Source: Batkoa obscura
Taxonomy: Eukaryota; Entomophthoromycota; Entomophthoromycetes; Entomophthorales; Batkoaceae
Length of the DNA stretch: 64,000 nt
Assembly (NCBI GenBank): GCA_030770535.1
Contig: JASVEC010000025.1
Span: forward strand, 558,001-622,000
Direction: 5' to 3'
Below are positions 35,714-48,791 of this stretch, in pieces. The number at the start of each line of letters is the position of its first letter. Position 1 is the stretch's first letter. The notes under the pieces were generated by a model. The model saw nothing but the letters and a program-made list of their open reading frames with translations. It ran no database searches and was not told the origin of the DNA. Made by a program: the position numbers and the translations under genes.

Positions 35714-37167
35714 ATGTCAATTCAACAACAATTTCAAGCCGCCACTTCAGATAGTGGATTTTTTCAAGTAAATAGAATATCCATTTAATAACCAGTCAAA
35801 ATCAACTAATAATTTCATTTAAGGAACCCGTTGAATTATCTAATGTTTATCTTTCCGATCCCGTTTTAAAAGATTTATTACTTCGTTATCTTCCATATGA
35901 ACAATATAAATTTATTGAAAAAGATTTGATTGAATTAGGAGATAAAGTTATTAATAAAGTTATTAAATTAGGTGAATTAAGTGAATATAATTTACCTTCA
36001 ATAAAACAATATGATCATTGGGGAAGGTAAAATTAATATTAAATATAAAAGTATAATAACTGAACGAATATTAATTTTATTTTATTTTATTTTATTTTAT
36101 TTTATTTTAGGAGAATTGATGAATTAAATGTTCATCCTGCTTGGACTGAATTACAGCAATTGGGTTGTGAGGAGGGGTAATAACATATAAAATAATGAAT
36201 AATAATAATAAATAATAATTTTATATTATAGATTAGTTTCCATCCCTTATGAATTACCCATCGGAGACTTATCCCGCCTTTATCAATTTAGTAAAATCTA
36301 TTTATTTACTCCAGGTAATATGGCGGATTGCCCTTTGAGTATGACGGATGGTATGTCACGCGTTATTACTAATCTTGGTACTAAAAAACAAAAAGAAGAA
36401 ATCTTAACTCATTTAATAACAAGAAATAAATGTAATTTTTATTCAGCTGGTCAATGGATGACTGAAAGGAAAGGTGGATCGGATGTTTCAGGTAGTGAAA
36501 CAATTGCTTATCAAAAGGGAGGACAATGGTTTATTGATGGTTTTAAATGGTTTTCTTCTGCTACAGATGCAAAGGTTACTTTATTGTTAGCTAGAGTTGT
36601 CGATGAGAATGGCAATGGAAAGGAGGGGAGTAGAGGTTTATCTCTGTTTTTAGCTAAAGTTAGAGATGACAATGGTAAATTAAATGGGGTTAGGTAAAAC
36701 CATTTTCATAGTAAATAATAATAACAATAATAAACAATAAAAAATAATAGAATTCATCGACTTAAAGAAAAAATTGGTACTAAAAGTTTACCAACAGCAG
36801 AATTAGAATTAAAAGGTATGAAAGCTGAATTAATTGGAGAAATTAATCGAGGGATTCCTAATATATCAAATGTGTTAATGATAACTCGAGTTCATTGTGC
36901 CTTAACATCATCTGCTGGTTTAAGAAGAGCATTTACTATAGCTAAAGAATATGCATGTAAAAGAAAGGTAAAAAATATTATTTAAAGTTGATTAAATGAA
37001 AATGAAAATATTAATGTTAATTTTTATTACTATTATAGATTGGTACTAAAAAATTATGTGAATTACCTTTACATATAATGAGCTTAGCTACAATTGAACG
37101 TAAATTAAGACAATGTACTCAATTAGCATTTTATGCTGCATATTTATTAGGAAAATATGAAAACTCC

Positions 37168-37205
<38 letters not shown>

Positions 37206-38245
37206 AGATAATCAATTAATGTTTCGATTATGTATACCCATAGCTAAAGTGTGGTGTAGTAAATATTCAGTGGATAATGTAATTTCTAGTTTGGAAGCTT
37301 TAGGGGGTTTAGGTTATATGGAAGAAATTGGAGTGGGTAAAATATTAAGAGATGTATTAGTTAATTGTATTTGGGAAGGTACAGGTAATGTAATGGGACT
37401 GGATGTGTTTAGAGCTATTCAAAGTACTAATGGAAAAGCTTGGTGGTGTTTTAGAAAAGTAAGAATAAAAGAATAAGTTTGATTATATATATACTATTAA
37501 TAAATTAATATTATTTATCATTAGGTAATTATGACCAAAGTAACTGAAAGTGTAGAAAAATTTAAAACGGAGGATTCAGGTTACGATATCTTAAGAAAGA
37601 AACAAAAAATTATTATTCAAAGTTTAAAAATGATTAATGATTTATTAACACCTATTATAAAAGATAATTTGTATACTTCATTTGATTCCATTTGTCTTTC
37701 ATTAGCTTTAGTTATGGGTAATTTATTAGTCATTACTTTATTAATGGAACAAGCTGCATTCTCATTAAACAATCATGAAATTCAAATCAAATTAAATCAT
37801 CATCAAGATTTATTATGTTTAAAATATGAATTCAATCAAGTTAAAGAAGTAATGAATCCATTAATGAAGTTAATGAAGTTGAAAATTGGGGGTGAAGATA
37901 AAAATGAGAATGAGGATATGAATTTGAAGAATGAAAAAGATAATTTAGAATTAGGAAGTGATTTTGGAGATGGGTTTGCTACTTTTATTAAATTAGAATA
38001 CAATAAAATTTATAATAAAAAACAAAATATTAAACAAATAATTAATAATCAACCATCAACAGTAACGGAATATTTGAATCAATTAAATACTAGATTTATG
38101 GATGGTAAGTTTTTTTTTTAAAGATAATAAATAATTAAATTATTAATATTTATTTATTTTTATATATTTTTTAGATTATGATTTAGTTCATCCTATTCAT
38201 CATCAAAATCAATTACCAGTATTAGGATTTAAAAGTAAGATTTAA
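35714..38245 (+). CDS. AidB-like acyl-CoA dehydrogenase
   Basis: Eight exons (35714..35767, 35824..36026, 36111..36176, 36232..36693, 36751..36967, 37039..37458, 37525..38104, 38175..38245) join in phase into 690 residues. AidB-branch marks: HPAWTELQQLGCEEGL, LSMTDGMSRVI, GQWMTERKGGSDVSGSET (FAD-binding region), KEKIGTKSLPTAELEL, MITRVHCALTSSAGLRRAF, and LEALGGLGYMEEIG...NCIWEGTGNVMGLDV. The family are flavoproteins; bacterial AidB is induced by alkylation damage, and eukaryotic relatives are thought to act on acyl-CoA-type substrates. The C-terminus is about 150 residues longer than AidB. A pure run of 12 Asn (microsatellite) interrupts the helical domain near residue 380. Intron 2 contains a TTTTA array. 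Confidence 0.88.
37168..37203 (+). repeat. AAT microsatellite coding for 12 asparagines
   Basis: Twelve perfect AAT codons inside exon 6 of the AidB-like gene, between LGKYENS and EDNQLMF, most likely in a surface loop of the C-terminal helical domain. Confidence 0.95.
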
Positions 38246-38718
38246 AAAGAATAAATAATTTTATTTTTTTATTTTTAAATAAAAAATGAAGTTGATTATT
38301 TTAATTGACTTTTATAAATACTTTTTTAAATAGTAAAAAGTAATGTAGTAAATAATGGTAGTTATAATAAAATGTTAGAAAATAGGTTATAAAGGTAAAA
38401 TATTTGTTTTATTAATGTTATAATTCAAGTAACTATACTTTAAGTTGATAATCAACTTAATAAAATTTATAATATGATATCAAAAGTAATTTATTTAATT
38501 CATTACATAATGTAAATCCCAATTATTTTATTTCAAATATCATTATTATTTCATAAAATTAAGTATAATAACAAAGTCATTTATAAAACTTTAATAATAT
38601 ATAATAAAACAATAAAGTAAAATTATTTAACATATATATTGTTTTATTATTTTAATTTTTTTTGCTAATTTAATGTATGGTTTAATTTAATAAAGTATTT
38701 TAATAAAAATTAAAATAA

Positions 38719-38824
38719 ATATGAGGATATTTTTTTTAGTTTCATCACTTTTTACATTTCTTAAGCGCTATTTTAGTGGAAAAATTGTTAGTAGATCCTT
38801 AAACAAAAAAGTACATCCTCATAT
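38719..38824 (+). mobile_element. MITE copy 18
   Basis: Element 38723-38820 between ATAT repeats; GAGGATATTTTTTTTAGTTT end and AAGCGCTATTTTAGTGG core. Confidence 0.9.
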
Positions 38825-39089
38825 GCTTATACAAAATCTAATAAAAAAATATTTTTAATACTAATTACTAGTTTTTTTTGACATGTACAAATTTAAAAAC
38901 ATGCTTTATTAATTGAATAACAGTATAGTTTATTATTAAATTCAATAAAATGTAAATACTTTAATACTTTGTATTTTTATTATTTTTATTATGTTTATAA
39001 ATAAAAATTTCAAATTTTGAAATTAATTAATTAATGTCTTTTGTTTTACTTAATGCTTCAAAACTACTTTTCTATTGTAAAAGATTTGC

Positions 39090-39127
39090 AAAATGTAAAA
39101 AGTGATGAAACTAAAAAAAATGACCCC
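39090..39127 (-). mobile_element. MITE copy 19, terminal fragment
   Basis: Only the AAGTGATGAAACTAAAAAAA...GACCCC end remains, followed by ATAC. Confidence 0.65.
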
Positions 39128-39588
39128 ATACATTAAAAACTTATAAATTTAAAAACTTATAATTTAAATAAATTTTAAAATCAACTCAAACACCCCTGTG
39201 TAATAAATTTAAATTATTTATTAAAATTTTAAACATTCTATAATTTCTATAACTAAATAATTTATAAACTAACTTTTTTAAGCAAAAAAAAGTCAAACTT
39301 TAAGCTGAAATTATTTACAGGTAAAAATTAAAAAATAATGCAGATGTCTTAGATGAGAACTAAATCAATTGATATCGAGCATATAACTATCATAAATTGA
39401 GGCCTTTTGCTAAGTCTTAATCTGGCTAATTCCTTAAGATTAAGGAATTAGCATTTATAAAAAAAACTATTGTGTATCATTTGGCATTCTAAGATTTAAC
39501 AAATGCATGTGGTTATAAAATTTCTTATATGAAATTAACAATTTAAATAAAGCAGTATTAATTTTTATTTAATTATAAAGTATAATAA

Positions 39589-40789
39589 TTATAAAGAGCG
39601 AATTAACATTGAAAGAATACTTTCTACTTCATCAGAAAAAGACCATCTATTAGTTCTACTATTACTCATATAAGTTGTGTTAGACAGATCGTGACCATTC
39701 AAGTCATCTAAATAATTTTTAATTAAACAGTTTAAGATTTGAAATCTATTTACCATTTTTCACAAAATGTTTAAGATATATTTTTTTAAAAGCTAAGAAT
39801 ATCGTTGGATCAAACATAAATGCTATGAAGTTCAATGAACCAGTTGTACATAGTAGCATTAATGAACATTCTACTAAATGAATGCTGATTTCATCACGTA
39901 TATTGGTTTTATCATTGAAGTCATAATAAATATGCGATATGATAAATCCTGAATGTGATATTAACATTATGATAGGGTAAAGTAATCTAAAATAATAAAT
40001 ATTAAGTTAGAGATTTAAACTATACTTACAATCTATAACCAAATTGTTTCACATATCTAAGTGCACTATTATAGGAACCAGAGTCAGCAACAAATAACAT
40101 CTTTTTAGTGGTCAATACACCTTTACGCAATTTAAGTAAAACAAAACATACAACTATTAATAGATAGGCTATCGATATCATTAATGGTAGTTGAACAATG
40201 AAAAAATCAAGTTTTTTAGCAAAGTTAATATCATCTCCTGAGATATAACATCCATCGTATTCTCCAAACCCGAAGTGTCCTAACGCTTAATAATATAAAT
40301 AATTGTCAATTGAACAATATTTTTGCGTACCTAATAATGGAACCGTGCTTATTAAGCCTGCTACTATTGGAAGTATCCAATATAGAATTTCAATGTTTCT
40401 TGTTATATCAATTCTATGTAAAAAAGCAATTTGTAAATTAATCCCAATAATAGCATTAATTAAGGCATAAACTAAAGGGAAAAAGGCTTGTTGCCATCCA
40501 AGGAAAGTACACATGATTCCAGCATCTTTAATTTCCCTACTCCAAAACGGCATTGTATGAAGCCATATATCATAAAATGAGATAGCGATCTGTAAACGTA
40601 ATGATATTCTATCCACAAGCTTCTTTTTATATAAGGCTTAAATAATTAGTAGCTGGTGACTATCATACTAATGGACTTACTTAAACTGGTCATAACGATT
40701 ATGATAGATCCAGATAGGCTACCTGAGATAATTGAACTGATAGGGTAGAAATCCTTATATAAAAAGTTATAAAGTGGGGTGTCTTGCAT
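39589..40789 (-). CDS. Seven-helix receptor, five-exon family, member 1
   Basis: Exons 40789..40681, 40636..40331, 40285..40030, 39986..39754 and 39707..39589 join in phase into 340 residues. Helices: one in exon 1, three in exon 2 (ISFYDIWLH, QAFFPLVYALINAIIGINLQIAFLH, YWILPIVAGLISTVPLLG), one in exon 3 (PLMISIAYLLIVVCFVLL) and two in exon 4 (LLLYPIIMLISHSGF, LCTTGSLNFIAFMFDPTI). Cysteines before helix 3 (MCTFLG) and in the second outer loop (DGCYI) could pair. The overall plan recalls cAMP-receptor-like/Git3-type receptors, but this is a topology match, not a family assignment. The most divergent of the five members here, it lies 12 kb from the others. Intact; probable ligand-sensing G-protein-coupled receptor. 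Confidence 0.78.
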
Positions 40790-42439
40790 CATTAATTTAT
40801 AATAAAGATATAATTTTAAAGTTGATTAAATTTTAAATTTTTTATAATTTGCTTCTAGGAACTTAAAGAATAATACATCAATATTCTGATCCCAATTTAG
40901 TCATGTTATCAACTATATTTTTTATACTATAGGTCATATCGAGTTCTATAAATCCTATTTAGGTCACTTTAATCATCTCATATTTAACCGAGATATTCCT
41001 ATTTTGGATTATTAATTTACAGTTCCAATTTCGCTATAATTAGCAAATTAACTTGTTTTTAAGGGATGAAAACAGATGTGTAATTTTTCGAATTTCAAAC
41101 CCATTTACATTTTAAGCCAAAAACAAGTTTCTAAAAAGTAAAACTTGAATTCAAAATCACATTTTACAGTCATGAACTTTTAATAAATCAAGAAATATGA
41201 AAAAGTTTTGGAATGAACCGTATTTATGGAATACTATAAAGTATCCCTTTAACATTTTTTATAGAATATTTAATAATTTAAGGTGCAATAAAATTGAAGT
41301 GCATACATTACTTTTTTCGAAATTTTAATTTCTAAATAACTGGATTTATTTTACAACTTTGGAATTTAAAAAATATGTTAAACATACTTTAAAAACAACA
41401 TAAATTATTTTTAACACGATTCACTTTTTATTTTACCAGTGTTGGTAAATTATTTTCTGGCTGTAATAAATTTACCATAAAACAGACATGTAAAAATTCC
41501 CAGCCAGAGTTTTCGATAGGAAACCCAATGGATTAATATGGTCTAGAAGAGACATACATATATAATGTGGACCCATTAATATAGATAAGTTTAAAAGCTC
41601 AGTTAAAATTAAGGATAAAATTTTTCATTTCACTCTTTTTGTTCATTTACTATGTAATGTAAATTTTTGAGAAAAAACTTAAATAAATACTGGATAGAAA
41701 AACGCTTCAATATGAGTTGTTTTAAAATCAAACAAAAAGCAAATATTTTTATAGCACTTAATGCTTAATTCGCAATTTTTGCCAAAATCTAAATTAGACA
41801 AAAATTGAACCAAGCTTTAAATTAACCCATATAGTAAAACACAATTTGATTTAATTTCAAACAATTTAATTATCGAAATGAATTTTAACAAAGTAAACAA
41901 CTAAAATTATAATAAACTTTCTTTCAGTATTATAACTTTTATTATAGATGAATTAGAAAAATAGTATAAAGCATAAATGTTAAATTATTTGTAACAATTT
42001 TTTATCAACATATTCTACATTTAACTTGTTTTAAATGTTTCAAATATCTAAAAACGAGCTTTAGTAATAATAAAGGTTTTATTACCAAAATTTAAAAATA
42101 TTGTTTATAATGATAAATAATTTAAATGCAGATGGATAGCATCAGTGTTTCAAAATGTTAATGATGTCTAATAAAGGTACATAATACTTACCGTGTGCAC
42201 CTTTATTATGGTTGACTGATTATCATAATTTGGGGTTTTATGAAATAATCTTAGAACTTTGAATCGAATTTGGTTTATATTGAGATGTCATATTTATAAT
42301 TTTTTTAGTAAAGTAAATAAGATGTGATAAAAAATTCAAAAAGATATAAAGAATAGTATAAAATAAATCGAAATGATATAATATATCAATCTACGAAAGT
42401 GTGTTTTTCAAAAAGAAAATTAAAAAATATAAAGGGGAA
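40790..42439. other. Intergenic, no gene recognised
   Basis: 1.6 kb AT-rich; includes the upstream region of receptor member 1. No MITE or exon seen. A slightly GC-richer patch lies at 41500-41580. Confidence 0.5.
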
Positions 42440-45400
42440 TCACTTCCTCCAGTTCCAATTTTAAAATTATAGGTTTGCTATATTTAAAAATTGGATTATT
42501 TTGGTATTTACTTTTATATTTTCAATCATTAATGGTCCTTCTCAGCTACTGATTTTTTTATTATATTCTGGGGTTATAGGCGCATTTACAAATTATGCTA
42601 TGAATTCTTTAAATAACCTAACGCTAGCTATTCAAACTTTTAAATCTACAATTACACCTTATGCCTTCAATTTTTTGGAGTTGTTATTGTGGCTTTAGTT
42701 GCTGCCTATGGAAAAATGAGTTTATGGGTAGTAGTAGGCGAAAAGCGAGCATTAAGTATATGATGGAATTATTATAAAGCAGTTTTATCACAAGAAATCG
42801 GTTGGTTTGATATAATTTCTTCAGGCGATATATCTTCTCGTATATCCAGAGATATCCCTTTAGTGCAAGATGGTATACCAGAAAAATTAGATTTTATGGT
42901 ACGAAGTTTTTCCAGTTTTTTCCGGGTTATATCGTGGCTTTCACTCAGGGCAGGAGACTTAGTTTGGTTTTGAGGGTTATAATCCTTTTAGTTACTTTAG
43001 TTGCCCTTCTTTTATCAAGAGAGTTGCTGGATTGTTTGCTAATGATCAAAATGCTTATAGAAAAGCTAGATCAGTGGCTCAAGAAGTGCTATCCTCTATT
43101 TAGACTGTTTATTCTTTTGAATCTCAAAGAAGAGAGATCTCGAGGTATAAAAAAGAACTTTTTCAAGCGCGTAAATATGGCCATAAAAGGTCAATTATTT
43201 TTGGTGTTAGTATTTGTGGAATTGAATTTACTTTACTGTTGACTTATTCATTAAAGATGTGGTATGGCAGCAAGCTTGTTACATAGGAAGGCTACAAGCC
43301 GGAAAATGTGATTTCAGTATTCTTTTCAGTTATTTTAGGAGCTCTATCGGTTAAGCATAATTCACCTTTTTTAGCTGCTTTAGCCGCTGCAAAAGGAGCA
43401 GCAGTTAAACTATTTTAGGTTATTGAAGGAGAATCTAAAATAAATGCATTTGTATACACCGGATTAATGAAACAGAATGAAAAAAAGGTAGGTAAACCTG
43501 AAGGTGAAATTCATTTTAGAAGTATAGTTTTTTCTTATCCAGCGCGTTCTAGTATTATTACATTAAATGATTCAAATTTAAAAGTTGATACTGATACTAC
43601 TATAGCTTTAGTTGAACCTTCAGGGTCTGGTAAAAGTACTGTAATAGGATCAATTGAAAGGTTTTGTGATGTAAACTCGGGCTCGATCACTATTGACGGT
43701 ATGTATATAAAAGAAGTTAGTATTAAGTTTTTAAGAGGCCATATTAGTATTGTTGTACAAGAGCCTATTTTATTTTCTACTTTAATCAAACAAAATATTT
43801 TATTTGGTTTGCCTGATCACGAATATAGCGAAAAACAAAAAGATGATGAAAAAGTTTAAAAAAAGATCCAAATTTGTAGATTAACTAATATTCATGATTT
43901 TATTATGACTTTGCCTGAAGGTTATGAAACTCAAGTAAGTGAAAAAAGTTCGCTATCATCAGGTGGTCAAAAACAACGCATTACTATTACAAGGGCTTTG
44001 ATTAAGGATCTAGCAATATATTATTGGATGAGGCTACATCTGACCTTGATTCAGAACCTGAAAAGATTGCTCAAGTTGCTTTAAGTAATGCCGCTAAAAA
44101 TCGTATTACAATTAGGGATGTAGATAAAATATTAGTATTTAATAGTGATAAAATTAAAGAAGAAGCTAATCATGAAAAATTATTGGAAGAAGGAGGCATA
44201 TGCGCTGGATCAGTCGAATCATAGGAAACAAGCACTATCAATAATCAAATGAAGATCAAAGCTATTTGATCAGCAAAGAAATGAAAATACAATAAAGAAA
44301 AACACGATATGGGGATGTTTTTTTTGGCTTCATTACTTTTTCCATCTTTTAAACGCTATTTGAGTGGAAAAATCGTTAGTAAAATCCTTAAACACAAAAA
44401 TACATCCCCATATTAAATTTTGATAAGAAAAAAAGTGAAGTAATTAAAACGAAGTCAAATGAGCCTATTTTAGATGGAACAGAAATTAAAAGACAGTTCC
44501 CATCTTTGATAAGAGTGCTAACGATAGCCTTCTAATGGAAATTGACAACCTTTCTTGGAATGATCAGCACTTTATGTACTGGGGCTATAGCACCATTATA
44601 TTCTTTAATATTAGATCAAATATCTATGGCATTTATTAAAATAGCCACAGTTAAGTTTCATAAAAAAGGAATAGCGGATCCTAAATTTTATTGCTTAATG
44701 TCTATTGCATTGGGGATCTTTACTTTTATCACTGTGTGACTTAAAGTAGGAGCTTTAGAACATGTTGGAGAATCTATAACATATGAAGTCCAATTAAAAC
44801 ATTCGAAAATTTACTAAATCAAGAAATTACATTTTATAACGAGCCTCAACACGAGGTTGGGATATTACGTGCTAAATTATCTCTTGAAGCTCAAAATGTT
44901 CGACAGTTAATATCCAAAGTTCCAGGTCCAATTTTAATGGCTATTTCTTCATTTAGTGTGGGGCTAGGGATTACCTTTTATTATAGTTAGAAACCTACTT
45001 TAGCCATTTTATTATGTATACCGTTAGCTGCGTCTATATTATTGTATAAAATTAGAGTATTAGTAAATTTGAACAATAATATTAAGCAAAGCTATGAATA
45101 AGATTCACAAATTTCAACCAAATCTATTAGAAACATCTGCCTTGTTGTAGGACTTACCAAAGAAAAAAATATTCTTAGAGGGTTATAATAAATTGGCTGC
45201 TAAAGCTCGTCATTCTACTTTAGTTGATATTTTTAAAGCATCACTTGGTTACAGCTTTGCTATGGGAACGCCCTTTATCATCTGTTCTTTAGTTTTTTGG
45301 TATGGAAGTGATTTAGTAGCAAACAAAGAGTATGGCTATACTCAAATGTTTTAAGTAGTAATTTAAATTGTTTTTACCGGAGCTTCTTTAGGGAGTTCAT

Positions 45401-46238
45401 CGCTTCAAATCGCCGCTTATGTTCAATCTAAAATAGCAGCTCAAGATGTTTTTAATTTATTAGATCGTAAGCCAATTATTGATTGTAGTGAGGGCTATGG
45501 CACCCATCCAGCTAAATTATTTGAGAATGTAAAATTGAAAAGTGCTAGGTTTCCATATCCTACATGCACAGATATACTTGTTCTCCATGGCTTTGGCATT
45601 TCTATATTAGCTAGAAAGTGAGTAACTTTATGTGGGTCTTCAGGCTCAGCGAAGTCTACAGTTATTAGTTTGATTCAGTGATTCTATGGTTTAACTTCAG
45701 GCACATTAAGTGTTGAAAAAGCAAGTACCAAAGAATGGAACTTGCCTTATTTAAGATCTGGAATAGCATCAGTATGATAAGGGTCTGTACTTTTTGATCT
45801 AAGTATTAGAGAAAATATATCTTATGGTAAATCAGATGCAAGTGAGGAGAAAGTTATCAATGCTGTTAAGGTGGCCAATACACATACTTTTATTTTGGAA
45901 CAATCTGAAGGTTATGATACAAGGGTGAAAGAAAGCGGTGTTAGATTATCTAGTGGATAAAAATAAAGAATTGCTATTGCTAGGGCTATATTTTTGAATC
46001 GTAAGTTATTATTGTTGGATGAAGCTACATCAGCGCTTGAGTCAGATTGCGAAAAAGTTGTTCAAGCAGTTTTATATAACGTTTCAAAAGATAAGACTAG
46101 AGTTATAATTGTTCATCGTTTATTGCTATCCAAGGCTGCGATTGTGTTGTTGCCGTGAGACATGGTAAACTGATGGAAATCGGTACTCATGAGAACTTTT
46201 TAAATATCAGAAGTTATTATCATTTCTTAGTTAATTAG
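42440..46238 (+). pseudogene. Decayed full-length ABCB-type (MDR) transporter
   Basis: Order of a full ABC exporter: transmembrane part 1 (PPVPILKL start, VFTFIFSIINGPSQLL, AVLSQEIGWFDI...SGDISSRISRDI), nucleotide-binding domain 1 (Walker A EPSGSGKST near 43616, signature LSSGGQKQR near 43952, Walker [12 protein letters not shown] near 44020), a linker, transmembrane part 2 (PLYSLILDQIS, QEITFYNEPQHEVGILR), and domain 2 (Walker A CGSSGSAKST near 45640, signature LSSG near 45945, Walker [14 protein letters not shown] near 46010, end HENFL...HFLVN). Many in-frame stops and several frameshifts interrupt it, and the first Walker A has Glu-Pro where Gly is normal. A MITE sits in the linker. No introns were recognised. 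Such pumps export lipids, peptides or drugs; this copy is dead. Confidence 0.88.
44307..44413 (+). mobile_element. MITE copy 20, in the ABC pseudogene linker
   Basis: Element 44311-44409 between ATAT repeats, close to consensus, so younger than the decay of the host gene or neutral in the linker. Confidence 0.93.
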
Positions 46239-46356
46239 TAACATCTTGGTAAAAATGAATAAATATTTGTTCTTTATGTATAATAAGAATAATTTAATTT
46301 GAAAATATGCGATTCTTTCAAAATGGGCCAATTTTCGAAGTAATATAAAAACCAAC

Positions 46357-46461
46357 ATATGGGGATGTATTTTTTTGTTTAAGAATTTTACTAACAATCT
46401 TTCCACTCAAATAGCGCTTAAAAAATAAAAAAGTAATGAAATCAAAAAAAAATCCTCATAT
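46357..46461 (-). mobile_element. MITE copy 21, abutting the palindromic transposon
   Basis: Element 46361-46457 between ATAT repeats. Its right-hand ATAT (46458-46461) is at the same time the left flank of transposon T4. Confidence 0.9.
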
Positions 46462-46994
46462 GGGGATATCCGAATTGGTTTCATTTTTTTATCCAATTTT
46501 TAAATATCTTATAGCTTAAAAACTTTGGTTAAAATTCTATAAAAATAAACCCTTTATTAAAAACCAAAAGTACCTGATACAGCTTTAAATTATTTTATTA
46601 TAATTTATATTGTAAGTTAGCGGAATTTCTATCAAATTTAATATAAATTCCCAGATTAGCAAGGCTTTTACCAATATAGCCTATATAGTGATAGTAATTA
46701 AAGTTGTAATATGTAATATGTAAATAAATATATATTTTTATAAAACTTTATTAAGAAATATTTATTATTAACTGCTTTATAGCTAACATTGCAGATTTAC
46801 TATCAAATAAATAAATTATTTTAATGTTATAATTACATTATCAATATGTTGCTAAGTTAATAAATAGCTGCATAGGAGGGAGTGGTTATCCCTAAAGCTA
46901 TAATCAACCATCTCTATGTAATACAAGCAATATAATGATAGTTTTTATTTATTATTACAACTACTTACTCTTTGACTATTTATTAACTTAACTA

Positions 46995-47458
46995 TGTGAA
47001 ATATTGGTTTATTAGCTCTCAAATTGATTATAACACAACAATCACTTAAGTTGCTGTGTTCTCAAGTTCAAATACAATCAATTCAGAGTCCCTTATTTTG
47101 ATTTGCTGCGAGAACTTCTAACTTCATATTGCAAAGAATATTATCCTCTCGTTTTGATATCCATACTTATTGGAGTATGAAAGAGATTCTTCAATATGAT
47201 AACTCGAGGCTTTTTAATTGGATTATTCCCTGATAACGTATCATTAATAAAGCCACTAAGTCTTTCTGACAACATCTTATATAGATTTTACAGTAGTATT
47301 GTCTATTCTATTTGTTTTATATAATTCGTAGCTTGTTACATACCGTTCTTACTAATTTAAATCTATCTTAGTTACATAAACTAAGGCCGTTCGACTCAAG
47401 GCAAGTTAATTAAGCAAGAGTAGCTTTTAACTCCGACCAATGAGTATCAACTTTCACA
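46995..47458 (-). mobile_element. Solo-LTR-like repeat, copy E, in the left arm of T4
   Basis: Full-length copy (464 bp) between TGTGAAATATTG and CAACTTTCACA; mirror image of copy F with only a few differences. Confidence 0.7.
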
Positions 47459-47723
47459 TATTTAAGGATATCTAAATTAGTTTCAGAGTTTACTTAGAAA
47501 TCAATCTAAATTTTAAATTTAGTATTTAACATGTAATTAATTGATTTTAAAAAGCTTAAAATTTAATTTTTTTATTTAATTTAAAAGACTTATTTCAATT
47601 ATTTTATTTTTTTCAATAATTAAAAAAATCAATAATATGTTTTATATTGTTTTTATTTAATGTTTAATAGATATATAACATATAAATATATAGCTATTTA
47701 ATTTTGTTTTTTATCAAAAACAA

Positions 47724-48326
47724 ATGCAAGCTTTTGTAACTAAACTTCGAAATAAAATTCTTAAAAATTTTAATATAATAGAAAAAGGCATATAATATAA
47801 ACGTTGTAATTCGTTTACACTAATTCTAATAACTATTCATAATAACCAAAAGTTTATGAAATTTTATAATAATAATAATAACAAATTATTAAAATTTGCT
47901 ATTAATAATAATAAATTTAATCAAATAATATATAAGATTAATGGTTTAAAAAAAACAGGAAATAAAAACTAATAAGTGTTATTATTATTAACTATAGCTT
48001 CAGTATATTTTTTCGATGAATATAAAAGTTTTAAATTTAATATAAGTAGAAATCAGTATGATTATTCAAAAACAATTACTAATAATAAAATACTAATATT
48101 ATAATTTATTAAAAATACAAAAAAAATTAAAGATGAGCAAATTGAGATTATTATACAATATTTACTTGATAATTCAACTATTTCATCAAGATTTAATAAA
48201 AAAAATAATGATAATAAATATTCGTCAGATAATATATATATTAAATAAGAGTAAAGAAATAATATATGATAGATATTTTAATGATTTGAAAGATAAAGCA
48301 GTAGCTAGGTCAACATTTTTTAAATA
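47724..48326 (+). pseudogene. Transposase 5' fragment in T4
   Basis: Starts with ATG CAA GCT TTT GTA ACT AAA (MQAFVTK), which shows the ancestral N-terminus without the one-base loss of T1 and T3. It runs to KDKAVARSTFFKY, where it is cut by solo-LTR-like copy F; everything after the CxxC region is missing. Stops are present. Confidence 0.8.
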
Positions 48327-48327
48327 T

Positions 48328-48791
48328 TGTGAAAGTTAATATTCAGTGGTAGGAGTTAAAAGCAGTTCTTGGTTGATTAACTTGCCTTGAGTCGAACGGC
48401 CTTAGTTTATATAACTAAGATAGATTTAAATTAGTAAGAACGGTATGTAACAAGCTACGAATTATATAAAACAAATAGAATAGACAATACTACTGTAAAA
48501 TCTATATAAGATGTTGTCAGAAAGACTTAGTGGCTTTATTAATGATACGTTATCAGGGAATAATCCAATTAAAAAGCCTCGAGTTATCATATTGAAGAAT
48601 CTCTTTCATACTCCAATAAGTATGGATATCAAAACGAGAGGATAATATTCTTTGCAATATGAAGTTAGAAGTTCTCGCAGCAAATCAAAATAAGGGACTC
48701 TGAATTGATTGTATTTGAACTTGAGAACACAGCAACTTAAGTGATTGTTGTGTTATAATCAATTTGAGAGCTAATAAACCAATATTTCACA
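48328..48791 (+). mobile_element. Solo-LTR-like repeat, copy F, in the right arm of T4
   Basis: 464 bp, TGTGAAAGTTAATATTCAGT to ATATTTCACA. It joins the transposase fragment directly to the transposon 3' region, as if two copies had recombined and removed the piece between them. Confidence 0.7.

Larger units (their letters stand above)
38246..39588. other. Intergenic
   Basis: AT-rich spacer with MITE copies 18 and 19; no exon supported. It separates the 3' end of the AidB-like gene from the 3' end of the reverse-strand receptor. Confidence 0.55.

Noticed and set aside
35714-38245. Bacterial horizontal transfer of the AidB-like gene
   Set aside because: Eight exons with local-style introns and local base composition; AidB-like genes are known in fungi, so there is no evidence of recent transfer.
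42934-43242. Independent 102-codon gene (MAFTQGRRLSLVLRVIILLV...)
   Set aside because: It is the shifted frame within membrane part 1 of the ABC transporter pseudogene, in line with the flanking homologous segments.
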